Part shown: positions 14,292 to 21,522 of the stretch, in pieces
How positions within the stretch are numbered: the first letter of the stretch is position 1
Layout: every line of letters begins with the position of its first letter
Assembly (NCBI GenBank): GCA_038257015.1
Contig: JBBSJS010000008.1
Location: forward strand, 1-26,147
DNA: 26,147 nucleotides
DNA from: UBA920 sp038257015
Lineage (GTDB): Bacteria > Patescibacteriota > Doudnabacteria > UBA920
Reading direction: 5' to 3'
Position numbers and translations under genes: made by a program
Notes under the pieces: generated by a model
What the model saw: the letters and a program-made list of their open reading frames with translations, nothing else
What the model was told of the DNA's origin: nothing
Databases searched by the model: none

Positions 14292-14297
14292 GCTCTT

Positions 14298-15356
14298 ATG
14301 TCAAAATCCAATACTATCAAGTTACTGGCTATTGAAACTAGCTGTGACGAAACTGCCGTGGCTGTTCTACAAGGCTCACTGCCCGCATCTTTTCCTAAAT
14401 TTAAAATCCTTTCTTCTGTAGTAAAATCACAAATTGATATCCATAGAAAAACTGGTGGCGTAGTACCAGAAGTAGCTGCGCGTGCTCATATGCAAAATAT
14501 CTTGCCAGTTACAGAGATGGCGTTGAAGAAAGCCAATCTAAACTTGAAGGCTATGGACTACATTGCCGTTACCAGCGGTCCTGGTTTAGTCGTGGCCTTA
14601 GTAATTGGCACCGAATTTGCTAAAGGCTTAAGCTTAGCGACTGACAAACCGTTAATTCCGACTAACCATATGGCCGGGCATTTGTATTCAGCTTTTGCTC
14701 AGTCTCCAGAGAAAATACAATTCCCTGTTCTGTCTATAATAGTATCTGGCGGACACACCATGCTGGTTTTAATGAAAGATTATAAGTCTTATAAGGTTAT
14801 CGGACAAACTGTCGATGATGCTGCAGGAGAAGCTTTCGACAAAGTTGCACGGCTACTTAAACTTCCCTACCCTGGTGGTCCAGAAATTAGCAAGCTAGCA
14901 AAGCTTGGTAAAAATGATTTTAATTTTCCACGACCAATGATGAAAGAAGCCAATTTCAAGTTTTCATTCTCTGGTCTAAAAACTGCGGTCCTCTATCATT
15001 TACAAAAACATCAAGCTGTTAACGCTCGCCTGTCCAAGCAAGCCAAAGCTGATATTGCTATGTCCTTTGAAAATGCTGTGGTAGACGTTCTGGTGACCAA
15101 AGCATTTAGAGCTGTAAATAAATTCGGCTGCAAAACTGTGGCATTATCTGGTGGTGTAGCAGCAAACCAGAAATTACGGGAAAGCCTGGCAAAGGCCTCA
15201 GCTGAGCATGAAATTGCCTTTACAGTGCCTGAAATGGAGTTATGTACAGATAACGCCGAAATGATTGCTATAGCCGCATATTTCCGTCTATTCAACAAAG
15301 AGAAGTTGATACCTACATCTAAGGTAAAAGCAGATCCATCTTGGGAAATCCTTTAG
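14298..15356 (+). CDS. tsaD: tRNA N6-adenosine threonylcarbamoyltransferase TsaD
   Basis: A 352-residue TsaD/Kae1 protein, the catalytic subunit that moves the threonylcarbamoyl group from TC-AMP to A37 of ANN-decoding tRNAs (t6A synthesis), with TsaB and TsaE as partners. Visible signatures are AIETSCDET (11-19), the metal-binding NHMAGH (123-128; His124 and His128), SGGHT (150-154), DDAAGEAFDK (173-182) and near the end SGGVAANQKLR and CTDNAEM. Length is typical (~340). The start at 14298 is chosen from the -10 box 6 nt upstream and because family members begin just before the IETSCDE strand. Neither tsaB nor tsaE is in the window. Confidence 0.97.
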   Translation: MSKSNTIKLLAIETSCDETAVAVLQGSLPASFPKFKILSSVVKSQIDIHRKTGGVVPEVAARAHMQNILPVTEMALKKANLNLKAMDYIAVTSGPGLVVALVIGTEFAKGLSLATDKPLIPTNHMAGHLYSAFAQSPEKIQFPVLSIIVSGGHTMLVLMKDYKSYKVIGQTVDDAAGEAFDKVARLLKLPYPGGPEISKLAKLGKNDFNFPRPMMKEANFKFSFSGLKTAVLYHLQKHQAVNARLSKQAKADIAMSFENAVVDVLVTKAFRAVNKFGCKTVALSGGVAANQKLRESLAKASAEHEIAFTVPEMELCTDNAEMIAIAAYFRLFNKEKLIPTSKVKADPSWEIL

Positions 15357-15374
15357 AATAAGAGGTTTTTACCC

Positions 15375-15403
15375 TTGACAAAATCATTAAAAGGCTGTAT
15401 AAT
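15375..15403 (+). promoter_or_regulatory. Perfect consensus sigma70 promoter
   Basis: TTGACA (15375-15380), 17 bp, TATAAT (15398-15403): both hexamers and spacing match consensus. It drives a ~165-nt leader and the GGDEF gene. Confidence 0.92.
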
Positions 15404-15409
15404 ACTATA

Positions 15410-15577
15410 AATAGTGTGGGCGATGACGTATTTACTAAATTTGGTCGCTTGTCGAAATACCTCTTTAATTAGATGTATTCCGACTAGGTAAATACCGAGC
15501 AAGCAGCGAAACCGACATGCAGAGATATTCTGCCAGGGATCAAGCTTATTCGCTCATACTTCATACAGGAGGATGAG
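15410..15577 (+). promoter_or_regulatory. Structured 5' leader of the GGDEF gene
   Basis: An untranslated leader of ~165 nt. GTATTTAC (15428-15435) is perfectly complementary to GTAAATAC (15488-15495), and GCTTGTCG (15447-15454) to CGAGCAAGC (15496-15504, one bulged G). The pairs interleave, so they can form a pseudoknot. GCAGA/TCTGC (15519-15523 with 15529-15533) makes another small hairpin before AGGAGG (15567-15572). It does not match the c-di-GMP riboswitch sequences I know. A cis-regulatory RNA is plausible. Confidence 0.5.
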
Positions 15578-16090
15578 ATGATTTTTTTTCTAAAGACATT
15601 GTGGTCAAATATAAAGACCATGTGGGCTTTTACCAAACGGGGTAAAAGTCTAAAGGAAGTAATTTGGCGAGACCCTCTCACAAATGCTTTAAACGGAGCT
15701 GTAGTTCGTAGACACGGTCCACCCGAACGACGAAATCTTAATGAACAGTTTTTGCTAATTTTCGTTGACGTTAATAAATTCAAACAAATCAATGATCTAT
15801 ATGGTCACGAGTTTGGAGATAAAATGTTAATCAGAATTAGCGACGCTCTACATAGAGAGTTTTGTCGCGAGACGGACTTAGTTATGCGCCAAGGCGGAGA
15901 CGAATTTATCGTCCTTCTACCAAACACCACTTATGAATTTGCTGAAGAAAAAATGCAACGGATTAATAAATCACTGCGTATTTTTACAATCAGTTATGGA
16001 ATTGAGATGTGTCGGAGCTTGGGCGATATTGACAAAGCCCTAAATCAAGCGGACTTCAAAATGTACCAAATGAAAAATGCAACAACATAA
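15578..16090 (+). CDS. Stand-alone GGDEF diguanylate cyclase
   Basis: A 170-residue protein, essentially one GGDEF domain, which makes c-di-GMP from two GTP. DPLTNALN (32-39) is the domain's opening motif, DVNKFKQINDLYGHEFGD (64-81) carries the metal/substrate segment, and GGDEF (106-110) is intact. RETD (97-100) lies exactly five residues before GGDEF, the position of the RxxD inhibitory I-site. The N-terminal ~25 residues (FLKTLWSNIKTMWAF) could be an amphipathic membrane-associating helix, but there is no sensor domain. AGGAGG lies 5 nt before the ATG. A consensus promoter and long leader precede it and a terminator follows, so expression may be controlled at the RNA level. Confidence 0.93.
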   Translation: MIFFLKTLWSNIKTMWAFTKRGKSLKEVIWRDPLTNALNGAVVRRHGPPERRNLNEQFLLIFVDVNKFKQINDLYGHEFGDKMLIRISDALHREFCRETDLVMRQGGDEFIVLLPNTTYEFAEEKMQRINKSLRIFTISYGIEMCRSLGDIDKALNQADFKMYQMKNATT

Positions 16091-16092
16091 GC

Positions 16093-16128
16093 AAACAGCG
16101 TCCCCCACGGCGCTGTTTCTTTTTTTTT
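16093..16128 (+). terminator. Rho-independent terminator of the GGDEF gene
   Basis: AAACAGCG (16093-16100) pairs with CGCTGTTT (16111-16118), followed by TCTTTTTTTTT. Confidence 0.93.
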
Positions 16129-16138
16129 ATGACTGTTA

Positions 16139-16144
16139 TATAAT
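16139..16144 (+). promoter_or_regulatory. -10 box of the valS leader
   Basis: TATAAT placed ~7 nt before the presumed RNA start near 16151. No good -35 is visible in the preceding T-rich terminator tract. Confidence 0.55.
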
Positions 16145-16150
16145 AGTTAA

Positions 16151-16360
16151 AAGCTGATACCTTGACTGTCATCAAGGTTTCGTCTGTACTTCAAGATGAA
16201 CAGCGCAAGAAGAACACTGTAATTACTAAATTTTCAGTTAGTAGAACTTGTCGGGGCCTGCCGTAATAGGAAAAATTAAGCGAAAGCACTAGATGGTACC
16301 GCCCAAATAATTGGGCTCTAGGCACTCTCATTATTATTTAATAGAGTGTTTTTATTTTTT
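16151..16360 (+). promoter_or_regulatory. T-box-like riboswitch leader of valS
   Basis: The 3' half matches a T-box antiterminator: helix A1 CTAGA (16289-16293) with TCTAG (16317-16321), the bulge TGGTACC (16294-16300) whose TGGT can pair with an ACCA tRNA end, and helix A2 GCCC/GGGC (16301-16304 with 16313-16316). A terminator follows: CACTCT (16323-16328) with AGAGTG (16343-16348) and a T tract. Upstream are hairpins CCTTGA/TCAAGG (16160-16177, loop CTGTCA) and ACTAA/TTAGT (16224-16242). T-boxes sense uncharged tRNA and control synthetase genes, matching valS. I could not place the specifier codon. As drawn, antiterminator and terminator do not overlap, so the switching fold is unresolved. 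Confidence 0.75.
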
Positions 16361-16371
16361 AATTTTAGATT

Positions 16372-18573
16372 ATGTTGGAATTAGATAAAGCTTACGATGC
16401 TTCAAAATATGAAGCCAATTTATATCAACTCTGGCAAGATTCAGGATTATTTAATCCCGACAACCTGCCCGACCAAACCGGCGAACCTTATACTATTGTC
16501 CTACCACCGCCAAATGTAACAGGTACTTTACACACTGGGCACGCTTTAGGTGTAACCATTCAAGATATTCTGATTCGCTGGAGAAGAATGCAAGGCAGAC
16601 GTGCTTTATGGATTCCTGGCACAGACCACGCGGCCATTGCAACTCAAAGCAAAGTTGAGAAAATTATTGAAAAAGAAGAAGGCAAGAGAAAAACTGATTT
16701 AGGACGAGAGGAATTTTTATCACGCGTTGAAAACTTTGCGCAAAGCAGTCATGACACTATTGTGGGCCAATTAAAGTCTATGGGCGCTTCTTTGGATTGG
16801 AGCCGAGAAGCTTTTACTTTGGATGAGCCAAGAACACTAGCAGTTCGCACCGCTTTTAAATCCATGTTTGATGATGGCTTAATCTACAGAGGTCATCGTG
16901 TGGTGAACTGGGATCCAAAGGGTCAAACTGTAATTTCAGATGACGAAGTTGTGCACCAAGAGCGCGATGCGATACTTTACACCTTTAAATACAGCGCCGA
17001 CTTCCCTATTCCTATTTCAACCACAAGACCAGAAACCAAAGTTGGCGATACTGCAGTGGCTGTTCATCCAAGCGACGAACGCTATCAGGAATTTATAGGC
17101 AAGGAATATGACGTAGAGTTTTGCGGTGTGGCTTTAAACATCAAAATTGTTGCGGATGAGTCAGTTGAAAAAGATTTTGGCACAGGAGCTCTCGGCGTGA
17201 CTCCAGCCCATAGTCTAATTGATGCAGAAATTGCACAACGACACAATCTAGAATTCAAACCTGTCATAAATGAGTTCGCTCGCATGACAGTTGGTGATGA
17301 GAGAATTTTCGACAAGAAAACTACAGCGGCCAGAGAAGCTGTAGTCGAATGGCTAAAAGAACACGACTTAGTTATTTCTGAAGGGCCAATCAAACAGAAT
17401 ATTGCTACCGCCGAACGCACTGGCGGAGTTATCGAGCCCTTACCTAAAGTACAGTGGTTCTTGGCAGTCAACAAACCTTTCAAACTGAAACATTCCGAGA
17501 TTGAAGGCATTTCAGCTGGGCAAGAAACCACCTTGAAAGAACTAATGCGCCATGTGGTCAGTAGCAATCAAATCGATATTGTCCCAGATAGATTTGCCAA
17601 AACATACTTCAATTGGATTGATAATTTGCGCGACTGGTGTATTTCTCGCCAAATCTGGTATGGTCACAGAATTCCTGTTTGGTATAAACCAGTTAACGAA
17701 ATTGGAACAGAGCCAGAAATTTATTGTGGCATAGAAGCACCAGATGGCGATAATTGGATTCAGGATGAAGATACTTTAGATACATGGTTCTCTTCCGGTC
17801 TTTGGACTTTTTCAACTTTGGGCTGGCCAAACAAAACTGAAGACCTGGGAAAATTTCATCCTACAGACGTTTTAGAAACTGGTCACGATATTCTATTTTT
17901 CTGGATTGCGAGAATGATCTTGATGAGTACTTATCACACAGGTCAAATTCCTTTCAAGAAAGCATTTCTTCACGGTATGGTACGTGATGCGCAAAACCGA
18001 AAAATGAGTAAAAGCCTGGGCAACATTGTTGATCCGCTTGATATGACTGCCAAATACGGTACCGATGCCTTGCGTTTCGCGCTTGTATTTAACACAGCAC
18101 CTGGCACTGACATGGCTCTTGCCGAAGATAAAATAAAAGGAATGAAACACTTCGGTAACAAACTTTGGAATATTGCACGATACATTCTGCAAAATACTGA
18201 AAGTGCGAACTTCACAGCGCTTAAATTTGAAGCACGCACTGAAGCTGATAAAACCTTACAAGAAAATCTAGAAAACTGTCTTGCAACCGTTAACAGCTCC
18301 TTAGAACAATTCCAAATTCATACAGCAAGCCAAAACTTGTATGACTTTACTTGGCACTCGTTGGCCGATGTTTATATTGAAGCTAGCAAACTTCAACTTG
18401 CCGAAAACAACACGAAAGAGTCAACTCAATCTAACTTGGCTTATAGTTTGATTACTACCCTAAAGCTCTTACATCCGTTTATGCCTTTTGTCACGGAAGC
18501 TATCTGGCAAGAGTTACATCAAAATAAATTAACGGAAAGTCCGTTGTTGCTTACTGCAAAATGGCCCGAGTAA
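16372..18573 (+). CDS. valS: Valyl-tRNA synthetase, short form
   Basis: A 733-residue class I synthetase that charges tRNA-Val. PPPNVTGTLHTGHALG (45-60) contains the HIGH-type motif (HTGH). A CP1 editing region spans roughly 190-340, and DWCISRQIWYGHRIPVW lies at ~421-437. KMSKS (544-548) is intact, and the anticodon-binding helical domain runs from ~590 to the end (HPFMPFVTEAIWQEL). The protein stops right after this domain, whereas most ValRS are ~860-950 residues with a C-terminal coiled coil that grips the tRNA; that arm is absent. No frame damage is seen, so the short form is probably natural. The ATG has no Shine-Dalgarno site and follows the T-box-like leader. Confidence 0.96.
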   Translation: MLELDKAYDASKYEANLYQLWQDSGLFNPDNLPDQTGEPYTIVLPPPNVTGTLHTGHALGVTIQDILIRWRRMQGRRALWIPGTDHAAIATQSKVEKIIEKEEGKRKTDLGREEFLSRVENFAQSSHDTIVGQLKSMGASLDWSREAFTLDEPRTLAVRTAFKSMFDDGLIYRGHRVVNWDPKGQTVISDDEVVHQERDAILYTFKYSADFPIPISTTRPETKVGDTAVAVHPSDERYQEFIGKEYDVEFCGVALNIKIVADESVEKDFGTGALGVTPAHSLIDAEIAQRHNLEFKPVINEFARMTVGDERIFDKKTTAAREAVVEWLKEHDLVISEGPIKQNIATAERTGGVIEPLPKVQWFLAVNKPFKLKHSEIEGISAGQETTLKELMRHVVSSNQIDIVPDRFAKTYFNWIDNLRDWCISRQIWYGHRIPVWYKPVNEIGTEPEIYCGIEAPDGDNWIQDEDTLDTWFSSGLWTFSTLGWPNKTEDLGKFHPTDVLETGHDILFFWIARMILMSTYHTGQIPFKKAFLHGMVRDAQNRKMSKSLGNIVDPLDMTAKYGTDALRFALVFNTAPGTDMALAEDKIKGMKHFGNKLWNIARYILQNTESANFTALKFEARTEADKTLQENLENCLATVNSSLEQFQIHTASQNLYDFTWHSLADVYIEASKLQLAENNTKESTQSNLAYSLITTLKLLHPFMPFVTEAIWQELHQNKLTESPLLLTAKWPE

Positions 18574-18575
18574 AT

Positions 18576-18608
18576 ATAAAACCGCTAGAAATAAACTAGC
18601 GGTTTTAT
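18576..18608. terminator. Bidirectional terminator between convergent genes
   Basis: A perfect 13-bp stem (18576-18588 with 18596-18608; core ACCGCTAG) with A/T-rich outer ends, between valS and the - strand cohesin gene. Confidence 0.88.
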
Positions 18609-18611
18609 TAT

Positions 18612-20624
18612 CTATGAATCTTTTTCTGCTGTATCAATCTCGTCGCTTACTAACTTCTCTAAATTACTAATGTCTTCTTTGATTTGCTCTACTCTCACAG
18701 CCAATTCCCCAGTTAACCCCCCGTGATTTTGAGATTTGATCAATTCAAGTTCAGCGGCTAGGTCGTGTCGCAGTTGAATAAACCCGTGAGCAATAGCTTG
18801 CTCAGATTTATCAAGCTCAGAAACTAAGCGGCGATGGCGTTTTTGATGATAGATTAAGTGGTAAATAATAAAAATTCCAGCGGCAATGATTAACAACAAC
18901 AGTATCAGAATCAAAACTATATAGATATTCTGGAAGCTAATCTGGGTGTCGCCATACTGAAAAGCTACGCTTCTAACTTCAACTTCAACTTGAGGACTTG
19001 GTGGACTGAGCTGAACGCCGTCCCTGGCGGTTGTCCATATTGAGTATTTGCCGCTTGGCAAAGGTTCTGTGTGCTGGTAGAACCAGTCTCCATTATCTGA
19101 AGCTGGAGTTGTGAATTCATAAACTTGGCCTTCATGTTGATTTTGTAAATGGACAATAACTTCTGTTGTTGAAGGCTGAGCTCGGCCAGAAACGTAAATT
19201 AATTCATTTGGGTTTACAGATTCTGAATAGCTAAGAATTGCAGGCGGCGCATAATTAGCAACATGTGCCAAAATATTATTAATTGGCATTGACATTGCAA
19301 TAGTCAAAAGTACTACCGAAATAATCTTGCCGTATTTTTCGCGATACTTTTCTAACTCAGAAAGCTTGTGCTTAAGCTCGGGAGTCATTACATCATTATT
19401 TATTATTTCTGACATAAGTAAATAACGGCGCCTTACCTTCCAACTAAGGAATAGTAGTCCCAATAGTGCTAGTATGGAAAACTTGAATACTAAATACCAG
19501 GGTAAAATACTGTTGCCATACAAGAAGAACCCTCTATCGGAGAAAATTCTAAAAGGAGAATCCGATACTACAATTCTTTGGACAGATTCTTGAACGTTTC
19601 CGGCTTTGTCATATGCTCGTACAATCACATCATACTGACCATATTCAAGTTTCTCCGGAGTATAGTCTTCTCCAGTCACGACAAAGAATACTTGCTGATT
19701 GGAGTTGGGATTATTTATATCAACTATTTTAATTTCATAGCGATCAATCCCAGAATGCTCGTCGGTTGTTTTGAAATGTAACTGGGGAGTTTGATCCGAG
19801 GTAATAATTCCTGGATGTACTTCAATAGCAAAAGGCTGGGGTGGAGTGTTGTCTATATTAATAAGGGTGTGGCTTGTTGGTCCCCAGTTAAGTCCCGCTA
19901 AAGCTTTTACGTGGAAATAATATGTACCCGATTCAATGTTTCGATAAACTATCAGATTATCGGTGCTATCAATAATGTCATCGGGGATATCTGACTCAGA
20001 ATTACTAAGAATATAACTATATCCCCTGGCAGATTCGATTGGATCCCAACCAACAGTTAAGACAGTGTCATTATACCAACCGCCTGTTACAAAGCTTTCG
20101 TCAAAAGAGACTAGTGGACCATTTGCAGAGTCATATTGCAAAGTATAAATTGCACTACGGATATCATTTAAAGCATCAGTTCCACGTCCATCATTTAGCA
20201 AAGTCTGCGAACTACTTAAAATTCTTAAGTTTGCTGTTCCTGGAGCCATCACTCGGAAAGATATTTTCGCAACCAAACCGGCATTAGTATTAATACCATT
20301 GGTAATACCACCGACAATACTAATCCTACCAGAACGATTATCAAAAGTCGGTGGGGTGGTGTAAATTCCTATAATCGAATTTCCAGCAGTCGGAGACACA
20401 ACCTGCAACTTATCTGTTGGGAAACTCATGTCCAAAGAAATAGCATTAATCGTTTGGTTTTGTGTATCAATAAATACCGACACATCGAAAGTTGAACCCA
20501 CAGCATATGCACCACCTATGGGCTGAATAGATAAATTGCTTGCTTGGACACGAACTGAAGGAATAACTGAACTTACGACCAATATTAATATTACTGCCCA
20601 AAAAGTTTTCTTAAGATTAAACAT
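18612..20624 (-). CDS. Cohesin-domain, Ig-rich multi-pass membrane protein with cytosolic helical tail
   Basis: A 670-residue envelope protein. Order: signal peptide (1-~28, ending VQA), cohesin-like domain (~30-166, with the conserved LLNDGRGTDALNDI patch at 142-155), fibronectin-III-like region (~168-258), Ig-like domain (~260-355), membrane helix (~374-396), a basic/charged loop (RRRYLLMSEII... ~398-432), a second helix (~435-454), another Ig-like domain (~458-551), a third helix (~566-590) and a charged helical tail (~593-670). Cohesins bind dockerins, and a dockerin gene lies two genes upstream. ATG 20624 overlaps the preceding stop (ATGTTTAA), implying translational coupling; in-frame ATGs at 20660 and 20633 would overlap more deeply and lack a ribosome-binding site. 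Confidence 0.8.
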   Translation of the reverse strand: MFNLKKTFWAVILILVVSSVIPSVRVQASNLSIQPIGGAYAVGSTFDVSVFIDTQNQTINAISLDMSFPTDKLQVVSPTAGNSIIGIYTTPPTFDNRSGRISIVGGITNGINTNAGLVAKISFRVMAPGTANLRILSSSQTLLNDGRGTDALNDIRSAIYTLQYDSANGPLVSFDESFVTGGWYNDTVLTVGWDPIESARGYSYILSNSESDIPDDIIDSTDNLIVYRNIESGTYYFHVKALAGLNWGPTSHTLINIDNTPPQPFAIEVHPGIITSDQTPQLHFKTTDEHSGIDRYEIKIVDINNPNSNQQVFFVVTGEDYTPEKLEYGQYDVIVRAYDKAGNVQESVQRIVVSDSPFRIFSDRGFFLYGNSILPWYLVFKFSILALLGLLFLSWKVRRRYLLMSEIINNDVMTPELKHKLSELEKYREKYGKIISVVLLTIAMSMPINNILAHVANYAPPAILSYSESVNPNELIYVSGRAQPSTTEVIVHLQNQHEGQVYEFTTPASDNGDWFYQHTEPLPSGKYSIWTTARDGVQLSPPSPQVEVEVRSVAFQYGDTQISFQNIYIVLILILLLLIIAAGIFIIYHLIYHQKRHRRLVSELDKSEQAIAHGFIQLRHDLAAELELIKSQNHGGLTGELAVRVEQIKEDISNLEKLVSDEIDTAEKDS

Positions 20625-21522
20625 TGTGATCATTTTTCTTATGGAGGTTGTTGGTAACAAAGTAAGTTACGATTACACTGGCTATCAAGATAATTGTTAC
20701 AACAATTTCTGAACGGTGCACAGCAAACCACGATAGTGGGTTTCGAGGAAAAACCTTAATTACTCTCTCGTTGCCTTGATTGTCTACTGCAATCACATAA
20801 ATATAGCTCTGGAGTTGTTGGTCTGTAAGCAAATAAGGACTGGTGACTGTTAGCCACGCTCCTTCTCTGATTTTGCCATTGGTCGTTTCTTGAATTTCAT
20901 AATGAGAGATACCGCTTTGCTTGTCTTGTGTATCAAAGACAATAAACCACTGATTGTTAAATAATTCTGTGCTACGAGAAACTTGAGGAGAAAATACTTC
21001 TGGAGATATATTATCAGTGATAGTGTTAGGATTTACTGTGTCAAAATTAACTGCTTGAGAAATTATTAACTGATTAACTGTTACTCTGTCGGTTGTTCCT
21101 CGGCCATCATTAAGCAAAATTTCGGAATCTTCAATAACACTAACTACTCCGTCTGCTGTTTGTTGATAGGTTTCAAATATAATTGTGAATAACTCCGTAT
21201 CTTGCCCAACAAAGCCCCCTGGCATTGTGCCGCTAAAACTTATAATTTTGTTATCTTGCAAGCTCGGTCGCTCTATCCAAAAACTAACCGCCGAGTTCGC
21301 ATCACGAATTTCTTTAATCTTTGGCGACTGCTCGGTTAGCATAATTTTACCACGAACAGCATTGATATATTTGCCGTCGGTACTAATTCTTACTGCAACA
21401 GCCAACTCTGAATTATACTGAGATGGAATTTTCTCAGGATTAAATTCTAAGCTCGATGCGTTGGCAGAATTAGCCAGCGACAGAACAAAGGTTAAGCAAA
21501 TTGTAGTGATAAGTATTTTCAT
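20617..21522 (-). CDS. Cohesin-like domain protein with single C-terminal membrane anchor
   Basis: A 301-residue exported protein: signal peptide (1-22, ending ANA), cohesin-like beta domain (~23-157), an Ig-like domain (~165-260) and one membrane helix (~270-291) followed by a short basic tail (HKKNDHNV). The cohesin-like domain shares the LLNDGRGT patch (136-143) with the next gene's product, and both are preceded by a beta-rich region with a SGTMPGGF-type loop. It would display the cohesin outside the membrane. Its ATG shares one base with the stop of the dockerin gene (TAATG), and its own stop overlaps the next start, so the three genes form one tight operon. Cohesin assignment is by pattern, not by a search. 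Confidence 0.75.
   Translation of the reverse strand: MKILITTICLTFVLSLANSANASSLEFNPEKIPSQYNSELAVAVRISTDGKYINAVRGKIMLTEQSPKIKEIRDANSAVSFWIERPSLQDNKIISFSGTMPGGFVGQDTELFTIIFETYQQTADGVVSVIEDSEILLNDGRGTTDRVTVNQLIISQAVNFDTVNPNTITDNISPEVFSPQVSRSTELFNNQWFIVFDTQDKQSGISHYEIQETTNGKIREGAWLTVTSPYLLTDQQLQSYIYVIAVDNQGNERVIKVFPRNPLSWFAVHRSEIVVTIILIASVIVTYFVTNNLHKKNDHNV

Noticed and set aside
14262..14297. Upstream ATG for tsaD
   Set aside because: It overlaps the -35 region of the tsaD promoter, so it would not be in the transcript, and the extra residues are not expected in TsaD.
20625..20660. Extended N-terminus of the second cohesin gene
   Set aside because: The additional 12 residues would sit inside the preceding gene without a start signal and would lengthen the signal peptide n-region; the overlapping ATG at 20624 fits translational coupling better.
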